Part shown: in pieces, positions 35,646 to 44,460 of the stretch | Position numbering within the stretch: the first letter of the stretch is position 1 | How the letters are laid out: each line of letters starts with the position of its first letter | DNA from: Algoriphagus oliviformis | Lineage (GTDB): Bacteria; Bacteroidota; Bacteroidia; Cytophagales; Cyclobacteriaceae | NCBI RefSeq assembly: GCF_017254915.1 | Contig: NZ_JAFKCT010000001.1 | Span: 310,001-374,000, forward strand | Length of the DNA stretch: 64,000 nt | Direction of reading: 5' to 3' | Position numbers and translations under genes: made by a program | Notes under the pieces: generated by a model | The model's input: the letters and a program-made list of their open reading frames with translations, nothing else | What the model was told of the DNA's origin: nothing | Databases searched by the model: none

Positions 35646-36236
35646 TTAAAACTGTACGGTTGGGGCGTTTTCGGCTCCCTCGGAAGCCTGGAAGGTGCCT
35701 TTGGTCTCAAATCCATACCAGCCCGCAAAGATATTGTTTGGGAAGGTCCGGATGTTGGAATTGTAGGATACCACCGACTCGTTGAAGTTTCTTCGGGCCA
35801 CGGCGATGCGGTTTTCCGTGCCTTCCAGCTGGGCCTGGAGTTCCAGGAAGTTTTGGTTGGCCTTCAGATCGGGATATTTCTCCACGGTCACAAGCAGTCG
35901 GCTCAGGGCACCGGAGAGCTGGTCTTGGGCCTGCTGAAACTGCTGCAGGCTCTCGGGAGTCAGATTGGTAGGATCTATCGTCATGGAAGTGGCTTTGGCT
36001 CTGGCCTCCACCACGCCGGTGAGGGTCTCCTGCTCAAATTCCGCATAGCCTTTGACCGTGTTGACCAGGTTTGGAATCAGGTCCGCGCGGCGCTGGTACT
36101 GAGTTTCCACTTCGGCCCATTGTCCATTGACTTGCTCCTCCGTCTGGACAAACTGGTTGTAGCTGCCCACGGCTTTGGTATAGAGGTAAATGCCTAATAC
36201 AGCTACAATGGCAATGGGGATGAGAAATTTTTTCAT
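35646..36236 (-). CDS. lemA: LemA-family protein
   Basis: 196 residues. One N-terminal membrane segment (about 4-18, FLIPIAIVAVLGIYLYTK), then a long helical domain with family motifs VETQYQRRADLIPNLVNTVK (about 47-66), E..TL..V..AR, and the C-terminal RNFNESVVSYNSNIRTFPNNI and GFETKGTFQ. LemA proteins are conserved envelope proteins of unknown biochemical function, often encoded with TPM proteins as here. First gene of the operon. Confidence 0.93.
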   Translation of the reverse strand: MKKFLIPIAIVAVLGIYLYTKAVGSYNQFVQTEEQVNGQWAEVETQYQRRADLIPNLVNTVKGYAEFEQETLTGVVEARAKATSMTIDPTNLTPESLQQFQQAQDQLSGALSRLLVTVEKYPDLKANQNFLELQAQLEGTENRIAVARRNFNESVVSYNSNIRTFPNNIFAGWYGFETKGTFQASEGAENAPTVQF

Positions 36237-36410
36237 AGTGTGTTGGTTGTGTTTAAAAACGACTTTTTACACGAAATTCCACCGTTGGTGTTTAGATGGC
36301 AGCCCAAAGTTATCCAAATAATCGCTTGGAGGGGGAAATATCCGGATTGATTGTCTGCGGCGCCTTTTTCGGCATTTGGGAGAGGTGCCGGACGTCCACT
36401 TTGTGGCGCG

Positions 36411-37667
36411 TCAAATCTGCTTTTTCAGATAGATGCTCACCTTGTAGTCGGAGTATTGGCTGAGGTCATCGCCTATGTATCGCCGCATCTCAAACTCGAT
36501 CTCCCGCCCCTCTTCCGAGCGCAGCAGCTTGAAGATCTCCGAGAGCTCCCACATGAAGGTGGGGACGCGGTTGATGGAAAGGATCTCGTCAAAGGGCAAG
36601 ATGCCCGTGCGGTAAGCAGGCGAGTCTTCCCTCACCTCGCTCACGTAGTACCTGGTCTCGTCTATCGGTACTTTCTTGACAATCAACCCGCTCATGTCAA
36701 ATTCAAAAGGGGCATAAAAATTCTCTCCCTTGCGGATCATGGCCCGCTTCCGCGGATAGTCGAGGATCAAGCGCGTCCTCCCCAAGACCTCGGAACCCAA
36801 GCTCCCATGGCGACCTGTGGCGACGATCAGGTCGCTGAAGGTGTTTTTGTCCGGATAGGAAGTAAGCACCTCTTTCAAGACGATCCCGTTGAGATTAAGC
36901 GAATTCACGCGGCCAATGAACCCGTACAAAATCCCGCCCAGCGACTGCCCGAGCTGGGATTCGATAAAGACCATCGGCATCTTGATGTCCTCGGTCGTCT
37001 CTTGGTTGAGCAGCAGGCCATGGTTTGCCCCGGTGTCGATCAGCAGCTTAGCGTCGAGCTTCGGCCCGTTTTTCTGGTTGACCTTGGCGGAAATATAGGC
37101 TTTGCTATCCTCGATGTTCAGCTCAAATTTGCGGTAAAAAGGAGGTTTCCACTTCAGCCCTCCCTCCCTGTAAAAATCCAGAAAGCCCTCGTCATAGTTG
37201 ATCTTGACGGGATTAAACTTGAAAAACTCATAGCCGATGATCCCATAGACGGGGACGCCGATGACGGATTCCAGTTCGAAAAAATCCTCCTCCAGCACCA
37301 GCAGGCTTTGCAGCTCCCCCTGCACGGGACCCATGTCCAGCGTGTTCACCGGCGAGACCTGGGCCATGATCACCGTAGATCCATCCGCTCCCGCGATACT
37401 CAGCCTACGGGTATATTCCAGACCCAGCGCATCGCCCAGGGTTTTGCTAAACAGGATATTGGAGCGCACGCCGGTGTCCACCAAAAAATTGATGGCCTCG
37501 GAGCCGTTGATAGAGACGGGAAGGATGATCAGGCTGTTGGAAGAGTAGAAGGGCAGCCTCACTTTTCGGGCTTCCTCTTTCATGAAAAAGCCCGGAACTT
37601 GTGCCCAACAGGTGGCAGCGGAGAACAGGGTATATAATAAAAGGAGTAGCGCCTTTTTATAAGTCAT
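36411..37667 (-). CDS. Two-DTG retropepsin-like aspartyl protease with PDZ domain
   Basis: 418 residues with a signal peptide (about 1-23). Two aspartyl-protease motifs lie in tandem: NFLVDTGVRSNIL (about 60-72) and AKLLIDTGANHGLLL (about 207-221), each with DTG, as expected for a fused pair of retropepsin lobes, plus a PDZ-like C-terminus (SEVREDSPAYRTGILPFDEILSINRVP, about 345-372). Likely acts in the periplasm or outer envelope on an unknown substrate. No neighbour on the same strand; it diverges from the Fur-family gene across a 206-bp gap that contains an inverted repeat. Confidence 0.8.
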   Translation of the reverse strand: MTYKKALLLLLYTLFSAATCWAQVPGFFMKEEARKVRLPFYSSNSLIILPVSINGSEAINFLVDTGVRSNILFSKTLGDALGLEYTRRLSIAGADGSTVIMAQVSPVNTLDMGPVQGELQSLLVLEEDFFELESVIGVPVYGIIGYEFFKFNPVKINYDEGFLDFYREGGLKWKPPFYRKFELNIEDSKAYISAKVNQKNGPKLDAKLLIDTGANHGLLLNQETTEDIKMPMVFIESQLGQSLGGILYGFIGRVNSLNLNGIVLKEVLTSYPDKNTFSDLIVATGRHGSLGSEVLGRTRLILDYPRKRAMIRKGENFYAPFEFDMSGLIVKKVPIDETRYYVSEVREDSPAYRTGILPFDEILSINRVPTFMWELSEIFKLLRSEEGREIEFEMRRYIGDDLSQYSDYKVSIYLKKQI

Positions 37668-37724
37668 CTGAGCTGGGTCGTTCTTTTAAAAGTTAAACAG
37701 AATTATCATAGCTTCTCCTTTCTT

Positions 37725-37777
37725 TAACTCAAAATCTACTTCAAAAGGCTGAATTGCACCGCCAAAACCTTGAGTTA
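37725..37777. promoter_or_regulatory. Inverted repeat in the divergent region between protease and Fur-family genes
   Basis: TAACTCAA (37725-37732) and TTGAGTTA (37770-37777) are perfect 8-bp inverted arms with 37 bases between them, and TTATAATTTAGATTAA follows from 37775, loosely like a Fur/PerR-type A+T-rich box. Operator function is an inference. Confidence 0.35.
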
Positions 37778-37873
37778 TAATTTAGATTAAACCCAAATTA
37801 CCCCCTCCCGCCTTTGCTGGTTTGCCAAAAAAAACGGAATGCTTCATCTTTATTTTCTAATCATGTGAAGCGC

Positions 37874-38353
37874 ATGGCAGATACGGCCCTGATAGAGAAA
37901 GCGAAAAAGATTTTTGAAAATTTCCTCGTCAAACAAGGAAGCAGAAAAACGCCCGAGCGGTTTTCCGTCATCGACGAGCTGTATCTCCTACCCGAAGACG
38001 AGCACATTGATGTCGAGGGCCTGTTTCTAAAGATGCGAAACAAGGGCTACACCATCAGCCGCGCTACGATCTACAATACCCTCGACCTCCTGGTAGAGAG
38101 CGGGTTGGCCGTCAAGCACCAATTCAAGGACAAAGTCGCCCTCTACGAGCAGGCACTGACCTACAAGCACCACGACCACCACGTCTGCAACCAGTGCCGC
38201 AAGATCCGGGAGTTTTCCGACCCCAAGATCAACGAGATCAAGGAAGCCATGGGGAAAACCTTCCAATCGGCCATCACCAGCCATTCCCTCGTGCTCTACG
38301 GAGACTGCCAGATCGAAAACTGCGAAAGCCTCATCGGCCAGCAGCTCTTCTGA
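37874..38353 (+). CDS. Fur-family metal/peroxide-responsive repressor
   Basis: 159 residues from ATG 37874. The N-terminal winged helix is visible (TPERFSVIDELYLLPEDEHIDVEGLFLKMRNKGYTISRATIYNTLDLL region, about 24-75), then the C-terminal dimerisation domain with KHHDHHVCNQCRKIREF (about 97-113; His-rich metal site and CxxC) and GDCQIENC (about 145-152) for a structural zinc. Whether it is Fur, Zur or PerR cannot be settled by eye. The TTG at 37814 seen upstream in frame is not preferred. Its 3' end overlaps the SRPBCC gene on the other strand by 23 bases. Confidence 0.88.
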   Translation: MADTALIEKAKKIFENFLVKQGSRKTPERFSVIDELYLLPEDEHIDVEGLFLKMRNKGYTISRATIYNTLDLLVESGLAVKHQFKDKVALYEQALTYKHHDHHVCNQCRKIREFSDPKINEIKEAMGKTFQSAITSHSLVLYGDCQIENCESLIGQQLF

Positions 38354-38780
38354 ACACCTTCTGGTAAACAGGCTTTCGATAGGCAAACTGCAGCCAAAGC
38401 ACCGGCAACAACAGGTAGTCCAGGAGGACAAAAGGCGAGTGGAACTCGATCTCGTCCCGGATCTTGGAGCCTATGCCCAGAGAGATCACGCGATGCCGGT
38501 GTTTCCATTTTTTCAGGAAAAAAGGCAGCTCCTCCCCTTCATCTACAAAGGAAAACTCCAGCTCGGTCGTCAGCGAATCGGTGATCACGCTCGTCCATTT
38601 TTGCCTGAAAGCCAAAAAATCCAGCTCCAAGCTCACCACGTCACCCTTTTCGCAGCCATCAAAGCGCAGGAGCTTCACGGGGGGAAAGGGAGGATTCAGC
38701 CGCAGGAACAGCGACTCGTCAAAGCCTGCCTTCACGTCCAGGTAGCCCTGTTCTACACGGGTTTCGATGGCTATTTTCAT
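38331..38780 (-). CDS. SRPBCC-like cyclase/ligand-binding protein
   Basis: 149 residues from ATG 38780 (MKIAIETRVEQGYLDVKAGF). The pattern LNPPFPPVKLLRFDGCEKGDVVSLEL, then FVDEGEELPFFLKKWKHRH and a conserved QFAYRKPVYQKVF end, matches a Cytophagales family of SRPBCC (START-like) proteins of unknown ligand. The start overlaps the stop of the cytochrome oxidase subunit III-like gene (ATGA), so the two are translationally coupled. The frame continues upstream antisense to the other gene, but that part has no support. Confidence 0.75.
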   Translation of the reverse strand: MKIAIETRVEQGYLDVKAGFDESLFLRLNPPFPPVKLLRFDGCEKGDVVSLELDFLAFRQKWTSVITDSLTTELEFSFVDEGEELPFFLKKWKHRHRVISLGIGSKIRDEIEFHSPFVLLDYLLLPVLWLQFAYRKPVYQKVFRRAAGR

Positions 38781-39394
38781 CAGAAGCTGAGTACAAATAG
38801 AAGAAACAACACCAGCCAGATCAGGTCCATAAAGTGCCAATAGACGGTAAAAAGCCTGATCCGCATTTTTTCGTAGGGATTGGTCACGAGGACGAGCTTC
38901 CGCACGCCATCCCCCTGGGTCCTGCGCAGCTGCAGCAGCAGGATCAGCGCAAAGACCAATGCACCCAACAGGTGGAAAAGATGGATGCCGGAGAGCACGT
39001 ACAGGAAGCTCCCGCTGGGCAGTCCGGTGAAGCTGATCCCCATCGCAGCCAGCTCCTGCCATCCGGCAAACTGAAGTACCGTGAACACCACCCCCAACAT
39101 GAAGGTGTTGCGAAGGGAGGCCTCCAGCCTCGGAATGTCCTCCTCTTGGAAATGGAGGCGCATCTGCGTGGCGGTGTAGCCGGACAGGATGAGCATCAGC
39201 GTGGACACCAAAAAGGCCACGGGCACGCGGTGACCCGCCCCGGCCAGCTGATCCATGCCGGAATAGAGAAACGCGACGACCATGAAAACAAAGATCAGCC
39301 CACTCCCGATCATCCCGAGATAGAGCAGGGTCTCGTAGGGATGCAGGCTCTCAAGTCGCTGAAGCCAGGTTTTGTGTTCCTTCGTAGGGTGCAT
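38780..39394 (-). CDS. Lone cytochrome c oxidase subunit III-like protein
   Basis: 204 residues with about five membrane segments. Segments typical of heme-copper oxidase subunit III are present: PYETLLYLGMIGSGLIFVF (about 19-37), SGYTATQMRLHFQEED (about 72-87), GWQELAAMGI, GSFLYVLSGIHLFHLLGAL (about 127-145) and YWHFMDLIWLVLFLLFVL (about 184-201). No subunit I or II gene is near. It could serve a cytochrome oxidase encoded elsewhere or be a NorE-like relative. It overlaps the SRPBCC gene and diverges from mfd across 120 bp. Confidence 0.85.
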   Translation of the reverse strand: MHPTKEHKTWLQRLESLHPYETLLYLGMIGSGLIFVFMVVAFLYSGMDQLAGAGHRVPVAFLVSTLMLILSGYTATQMRLHFQEEDIPRLEASLRNTFMLGVVFTVLQFAGWQELAAMGISFTGLPSGSFLYVLSGIHLFHLLGALVFALILLLQLRRTQGDGVRKLVLVTNPYEKMRIRLFTVYWHFMDLIWLVLFLLFVLSF

Positions 39395-39514
39395 AGTTCC
39401 AAAACATTTTGGCAGGGCAAGGGTTCAGAAAAATACCAATTACTCGAATTTGAGCTTCGTAAAGGCCAAAAAAACCTAAATTTGGCCTTTCCTGTTTCTC
39501 CTAACCACTCTGTT

Positions 39515-42500
39515 TTGGATCGACCGTCCTTCCTTACCATCTACCAGTCCGACCCGATTTTTCAGACGCTGGCGCTGCAGCTGGCCTCCAAGGAAAAATT
39601 CCGGCTCCAGCTCCGGGGCCTCTCCGGGAGCTTGGATATGGTGCTTTTTGCTTCCTACTTCGAAAAAAAAGGCGGCTTTCACCTGATCGTCGCCCAGGAC
39701 AAGGAAGAGGCCGCCTACCTCAACTCCGACCTTCAAAACCTCCTCGGCACTGAAGACTACCTCATCTTTCCCGGAAGCTTCAAGCGCCCCTACCAATACG
39801 ACGAGGTGGACAACGCCAACGTCCTCACCCGAGCCGAAATCCTCAACCGCATCCTGGAATCCAAGGGCGAATCACGCATCGTGATCACCTATCCCGAGGC
39901 CCTGTACGAAAAGGTCATCAACAAGCGCTCCCTCGTGGACAACACCTTCACGGCGCGCGTCGGAGAGTCGGTGGACATGGAGTTTGTCACCGAAGTGCTC
40001 ACCAGCTACGATTTCGAAAGGACGGACTTCGTCTATGAGCCGGGACAGTTTGCCATCCGCGGAGGTATTTTGGACGTGTTTTCCTTCAGCAACGAGCACC
40101 CCTATCGTCTGGAGCTTTTTGGCAAGGAGATCGAGAGCATCCGGACTTTTGACCCTGAGAGCCAGCTCTCCATCGCCAACGTCGAGCTGATCTCCCTGAT
40201 CCCAAACGTACAGACCAAGCTGCTCCAGGAGCAAAGGCAGTCCTTTCTCGGTTTTCTGCCCGAAGGGACGACTATTTGGATCAAGGACTACCAGCTAACC
40301 GTGGACGTGATGGACGAGTCTTTTCACAAAGCCGAACAGGCCTTCACCCAGATCGTGGCCCAAAGCCAGACCGAAAAGCTACTGCTCAAGCCGTCGGACC
40401 TCTTTGACAAGGGCAAGGACTTTTCGGAGCACATCTCGGGCTTTTCCACCATCGAGTTTGGAAGGCAGTTTTACCTCAAGACCGACCAAAAGATCACCTG
40501 GGAAAGCCAGCCCCAGCCTTCTTTCAACAAAAACTTCGACCTGCTGGTCACCAACCTCTCAGACAACGAAAAGCTGGGATTCACTAACCTGATCACGGCC
40601 GAAAACGAGAAGCAGATCGACCGCCTGCTGGGCATTTTCCAAGAGCTGGATCCCACCCTTCATGTGCAGAGCATGCTCCTGGGACTGCGGGAGGGCTTTG
40701 TGGACAAGCAGGCCAAACTGGTCTGCTACACCGACCACCAGCTTTTTGAGCGCTACCACAGATACAAGTCACGGGCAAAAGCCAGCAAATCCAAAGCGCT
40801 GACGATCAAGGAACTCAAGGCGCTTCACCCCGGAGACTACATCGTGCACGTAGACTACGGCGTGGGCCGCTTTGCTGGCTTGGAAAAAGTCGACATCAAC
40901 GGCAAAATGCAGGAAGCCATCCGGCTGGTCTTCCGGGACGACGACCTCCTGTATGTCAACATCCACTCCCTGCACAAGATCTCCAAATATTCCGGGCAGG
41001 AAGGCCAGCTTCCCTCCATGTCCAAGCTGGGCTCTCCAGACTGGGACAACAAGAAATCCCGCGTAAAAAAGCAGGTCAAGGACATCGCCAAGGACCTGAT
41101 CAACCTCTATGCGAAGCGCCGAAATGCCCCAGGTTTTTCCTTTACCAGAGACTCGGTACTGCAGGTGGAGCTGGAATCGTCCTTTATCTACGAGGACACG
41201 CCAGACCAGGCCCTCGCCACCTCCGATGTGAAGTCTGATATGGAAAAGTCCTATCCCATGGACCGCCTCGTCTGCGGGGATGTGGGCTTTGGGAAAACCG
41301 AAGTGGCCATCCGGGCGGCCTTCAAGGCGGTGAACGACCGCAAGCAAGTCGCCGTCCTCGTGCCTACGACCATCCTGGCCATGCAGCACTACCAGACTTT
41401 CAGCGAGCGTCTGGAAAACTTCCCGGTAAAAGTTGACTACATCAACCGCTTTCGCACTGCAAAGGAAATCAAGGAAATCGTCGCCCAAGTCAAGACCGGA
41501 GAAATCGACATCCTCGTCGGCACGCACAAGATCGTGAACAAGGACATCGCCTTCAAAGACCTCGGGCTCCTGATCATAGACGAGGAGCAGAAGTTTGGAG
41601 TCAAGGTCAAAGACCAGCTCAAAAACCTGCGGGTGAACGTGGACGTGCTGACGCTGACCGCCACGCCGATTCCGAGGACGCTGCACTTTTCCCTTATGGG
41701 TGCCCGCGACCTCTCGGTGATCGCCACGCCTCCACCCAACCGGCAGCCAGTGACGACTGAGGTACAGACTTTCCAGGAGGAAGTCATCCGCGATGCCATC
41801 TCCTACGAACTGCGACGTGGCGGTCAGGCGTTTTTTGTCCACAACCGCGTCGGCGAGATCGACAGCATCGCCAACCTGATCATGAAGCTGGTACCTGATG
41901 CCCGGGTCATCGGTGCCCACGGACAGATGGACGGCAAAAAGCTGGAGAAAATCATGGTGGATTTCATCAACCATGAGTACGACGTCCTGGTCTCCACCAA
42001 CATCATCGAGTCAGGCCTGGACATCCCCAACGCCAACACGATTCTGATCAACCGAGCCCACATGTTTGGCCTGAGTGACCTGCACCAGATGCGCGGCCGG
42101 GTGGGCAGAAGCAACAAAAAGGCCTTTTGCTACCTGCTGACCAGTCCCATGTCCGGCCTGACTGCCGAGGCGAGAAAGCGCCTGCAGACTTTGGAGGAGT
42201 TTTCCGACTTAGGCGACGGCTTCAAGGTGGCAATGAAAGACCTCGATATCCGCGGAGCCGGCAATCTTCTGGGCGCCGAGCAAAGCGGCTTCATCACCGA
42301 CTTGGGCTTTGAGATGTACCACAAGATCCTCGACGAGGCGGTTCAGGAACTGAAGGAAAACGAGTTTGCGGCGCTCTTCGAAACCGACCTGGCCGAAAAA
42401 GTCAAAGTGCTCGTCCAGGACTGTACGATAGAGACGGATCTGGAACTCCTGATTCCGGAGGAATACGTCAGCAACATCAGCGAGCGCCTCGGCCTTTACT

Positions 42501-42865
42501 CCAAGCTCGACGCGATCAAAAACGAGGAAGAACTGGGGAAATTCTCCAAGATGCTTCAGGACCGGTTTGGCCCGCTGCCCAAGGCAGTCGGCGACTTGAT
42601 GGAGACCGTTCGTTTACGTTGGTTGGCAGAAAAGCTTGGAATAGAGAAGCTTGTCTTGAAAGGAAGGCAAATGAAGTGCTATCTTTTGCCCGCCAATCGG
42701 GAAGACTTCTATTCATCGGCGGTTTTTGGGCAAATCATGAGGTATGCCCAGACACATCCCAAGGAGTGTAAAATAAAAGAACACAAGAATCGTTTGATAC
42801 TTACAATCGAGGGAGTGCCGACCGTCCGCAAGGCGCAAAAGGTGCTTTTGGAGATGAATTCCTGA
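39515..42865 (+). CDS. mfd: Transcription-repair coupling factor
   Basis: 1116 residues, near the family length of about 1150. Releases stalled RNA polymerase at DNA damage and recruits UvrA. Order: UvrB-homology region (about 20-330), RNA polymerase-interaction (CarD-like) domain with HPGDYIVHVDYGVGRFAGLE (about 430-450), helicase with Walker A GDVGFGKTEVA (about 588-598), LLIIDEEQKFG (about 686-696) and the GRVGRSN motif VI (about 864), then the TRCF C-terminal domain. The preferred start is TTG 39515 (DRPSFLTIYQSDPIFQ): the conserved N-terminal helix begins here and no ATG comes before it in the real protein. The frame stays open upstream to 38834, but that part is antisense to the subunit III gene. 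Confidence 0.95.
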   Translation: MDRPSFLTIYQSDPIFQTLALQLASKEKFRLQLRGLSGSLDMVLFASYFEKKGGFHLIVAQDKEEAAYLNSDLQNLLGTEDYLIFPGSFKRPYQYDEVDNANVLTRAEILNRILESKGESRIVITYPEALYEKVINKRSLVDNTFTARVGESVDMEFVTEVLTSYDFERTDFVYEPGQFAIRGGILDVFSFSNEHPYRLELFGKEIESIRTFDPESQLSIANVELISLIPNVQTKLLQEQRQSFLGFLPEGTTIWIKDYQLTVDVMDESFHKAEQAFTQIVAQSQTEKLLLKPSDLFDKGKDFSEHISGFSTIEFGRQFYLKTDQKITWESQPQPSFNKNFDLLVTNLSDNEKLGFTNLITAENEKQIDRLLGIFQELDPTLHVQSMLLGLREGFVDKQAKLVCYTDHQLFERYHRYKSRAKASKSKALTIKELKALHPGDYIVHVDYGVGRFAGLEKVDINGKMQEAIRLVFRDDDLLYVNIHSLHKISKYSGQEGQLPSMSKLGSPDWDNKKSRVKKQVKDIAKDLINLYAKRRNAPGFSFTRDSVLQVELESSFIYEDTPDQALATSDVKSDMEKSYPMDRLVCGDVGFGKTEVAIRAAFKAVNDRKQVAVLVPTTILAMQHYQTFSERLENFPVKVDYINRFRTAKEIKEIVAQVKTGEIDILVGTHKIVNKDIAFKDLGLLIIDEEQKFGVKVKDQLKNLRVNVDVLTLTATPIPRTLHFSLMGARDLSVIATPPPNRQPVTTEVQTFQEEVIRDAISYELRRGGQAFFVHNRVGEIDSIANLIMKLVPDARVIGAHGQMDGKKLEKIMVDFINHEYDVLVSTNIIESGLDIPNANTILINRAHMFGLSDLHQMRGRVGRSNKKAFCYLLTSPMSGLTAEARKRLQTLEEFSDLGDGFKVAMKDLDIRGAGNLLGAEQSGFITDLGFEMYHKILDEAVQELKENEFAALFETDLAEKVKVLVQDCTIETDLELLIPEEYVSNISERLGLYSKLDAIKNEEELGKFSKMLQDRFGPLPKAVGDLMETVRLRWLAEKLGIEKLVLKGRQMKCYLLPANREDFYSSAVFGQIMRYAQTHPKECKIKEHKNRLILTIEGVPTVRKAQKVLLEMNS

Positions 42866-42979
42866 GGTTTTTCTGAAATTTAACTGGCATAAAAATTGCG
42901 TTTTCGATAACCGGTTTTGCATAATTTGGCCCAATAGCGTGATTTGGGGCCATTTTGGAAATCCCGGAAAATTGAATTT

Positions 42980-43000
42980 CATTGGAAGTGCATTCCAATG
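42980..43000. promoter_or_regulatory. Perfect inverted repeat upstream of gldJ
   Basis: CATTGGAA (42980-42987) and TTCCAATG (42993-43000) flank GTGCA, ending 41 bases before the gldJ start. Size and position fit a repressor or activator site; no regulator is known to me for it. Confidence 0.45.
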
Positions 43001-43041
43001 CATCTATATTAGCACTCTGAAATAGACTAAAACATTACCAT

Positions 43042-44265
43042 ATGAGTCTGAACAACAAATCTTGGGGATTGTGGGCAACGGCGATTTTGCTGGCCTCTGC
43101 CTCTGTTTTGTCCTCTTGTAACAAAACTCCCGGCTACGGCCGCCGCACGGCGAACAATCCCGGGAAAAGAAGTGCCACCACCGGCGCTGAGTTTTCCTTC
43201 GATGAGCAGGATTCTACCAATTTCTTTGTTTCCAAGCGTGCTGAGCAGATTCCAGGACCAAACCTGAAATTTATCCAAGGTGGGCGTACCGTCCTCGGAT
43301 CTCAGGAAGAAGACGTGATGGCCTTCCGGGACAACCTGGAAAGAACCGTATCCATCGCCAACTTCTACATGGATGAGACGGAAATCACCAACAACGATTA
43401 CCGAGAATTCCTTTTTGACATGAAGAAAAAAGTGAGCGCAGACTCGCTTTTGAAGCTGGAGCCTTCCGAAAACGTATGGTCTGGCGCCATGTCCTTCAAC
43501 GACCTCTATCAGTCCTACTACTTCAGATTCCCAGGCTTCAACTTCTATCCGGTCGCTGGCGTCTCTTGGACTCAGGCAAGTGTCTATGCAAAATGGAGAA
43601 CTGATTTTGTGCAGGAGCTCGTGCGGGAAGAGCGCGGACTCGATTCCTCCTTTACCAAAAACCAGCTGATCGAGCGTGGCGTGGCCATGGCTGATTTCCG
43701 ACTTCCAAACGAAGCGGAGTGGGAATACGCAGCCAAAGCGATGATCGGTACCCAGTACCTGGATGAAAACCAAGAATATGGCCGAATCTATCCATGGGAT
43801 GGCCGCGGCGTGCGTAACCCCTACAACGTCAAGAGAAAAGGCAAGCAGGGCGATTTCTTGGCTAACTTCAAAAGAGGCCGAGGTGACTACGCCGGTATCT
43901 CCGGAAACCAGAGAAATGATGGCGACATCCTTCCTACCAACGTGTACGACATGGCACCCAACGATTTTGGACTCTACCACATGGCTGGAAACATGAACGA
44001 GTGGGTGTATGACATCTACCGTCCTCTGACTTTCCAAGATGCGGATGACCTGAACCCGATGAGAAAAGACGGCATCTACGACGAGGAGGAAAACTATGAG
44101 ACCTCCATGTTTACCGACGAGATCCGGGTGTACAAAGGCGGCTCTTGGAAAGACGTAGCCTACTGGCTCGCTCCAGGTACCAGAAGATTTATGCATCAGG
44201 ACTCGGCAACCAACAACATCGGTTTCCGCTGCGCGATGATCTCCATTGGAGAAAAAGGAAAGTAA
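43042..44265 (+). CDS. gldJ: GldJ-like gliding motility / type IX secretion lipoprotein
   Basis: 407 residues. The signal peptide ends in VLSSC (Cys26, lipobox). The rest is a formylglycine-generating-enzyme-like (SUMF1) domain: FIQGGRTVLGSQEEDVM (about 76-92), FYMDETEITNNDYREF (about 108-123), YPVAGVSWTQASVYAKWRT (about 170-188), FRLPNEAEWEYAAKA (about 217-231) and GLYHMAGNMNEWVYDIY (about 311-327). The GSQEEDVM and MDETEITN segments favour GldJ over its relative GldK. GldJ is an outer-membrane lipoprotein that stabilises the gliding/type IX secretion apparatus. It follows mfd by 176 bp and ends in a strong terminator. Confidence 0.78.
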   Translation: MSLNNKSWGLWATAILLASASVLSSCNKTPGYGRRTANNPGKRSATTGAEFSFDEQDSTNFFVSKRAEQIPGPNLKFIQGGRTVLGSQEEDVMAFRDNLERTVSIANFYMDETEITNNDYREFLFDMKKKVSADSLLKLEPSENVWSGAMSFNDLYQSYYFRFPGFNFYPVAGVSWTQASVYAKWRTDFVQELVREERGLDSSFTKNQLIERGVAMADFRLPNEAEWEYAAKAMIGTQYLDENQEYGRIYPWDGRGVRNPYNVKRKGKQGDFLANFKRGRGDYAGISGNQRNDGDILPTNVYDMAPNDFGLYHMAGNMNEWVYDIYRPLTFQDADDLNPMRKDGIYDEEENYETSMFTDEIRVYKGGSWKDVAYWLAPGTRRFMHQDSATNNIGFRCAMISIGEKGK

Positions 44266-44288
44266 TAAGCGAATCGCATGATATCATA

Positions 44289-44317
44289 AGCCCGACAGTT
44301 CTGTCGGGCTTTTTTTT
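44289..44317 (+). terminator. Rho-independent terminator of gldJ
   Basis: AGCCCGACAG (44289-44298) pairs with CTGTCGGGCT (44301-44310) and runs into TTTTTTTT (44310-44317). Confidence 0.92.
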
Positions 44318-44460
44318 GGTTTCACTTTTTGGGAGGAAAGTGAATAAGGCTGTACTCCGACAGAGGAATGCTTGATTGGTCTATCACTTTGACCGTTCAT
44401 TGAGATTTTCGGGGAATTTGGCTGCCCTCTGGCTAAATTTCCCCTTTCAATCCCAAGAAT

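Noticed and set aside
36351-37637. 428-residue open frame on the + strand opposite the aspartyl protease
   Set aside because: Composition (many Gln, His, Asp, Arg) is that of a shadow frame; the minus strand gene has signal peptide, two DTG motifs and a PDZ domain.
38834-39514. N-terminal extension of the mfd reading frame by 227 residues
   Set aside because: This stretch is antisense to the subunit III gene, rich in Gln, His and Glu, and without family match; the mfd protein starts at the conserved DRPSFLTIYQSDP segment at 39515.
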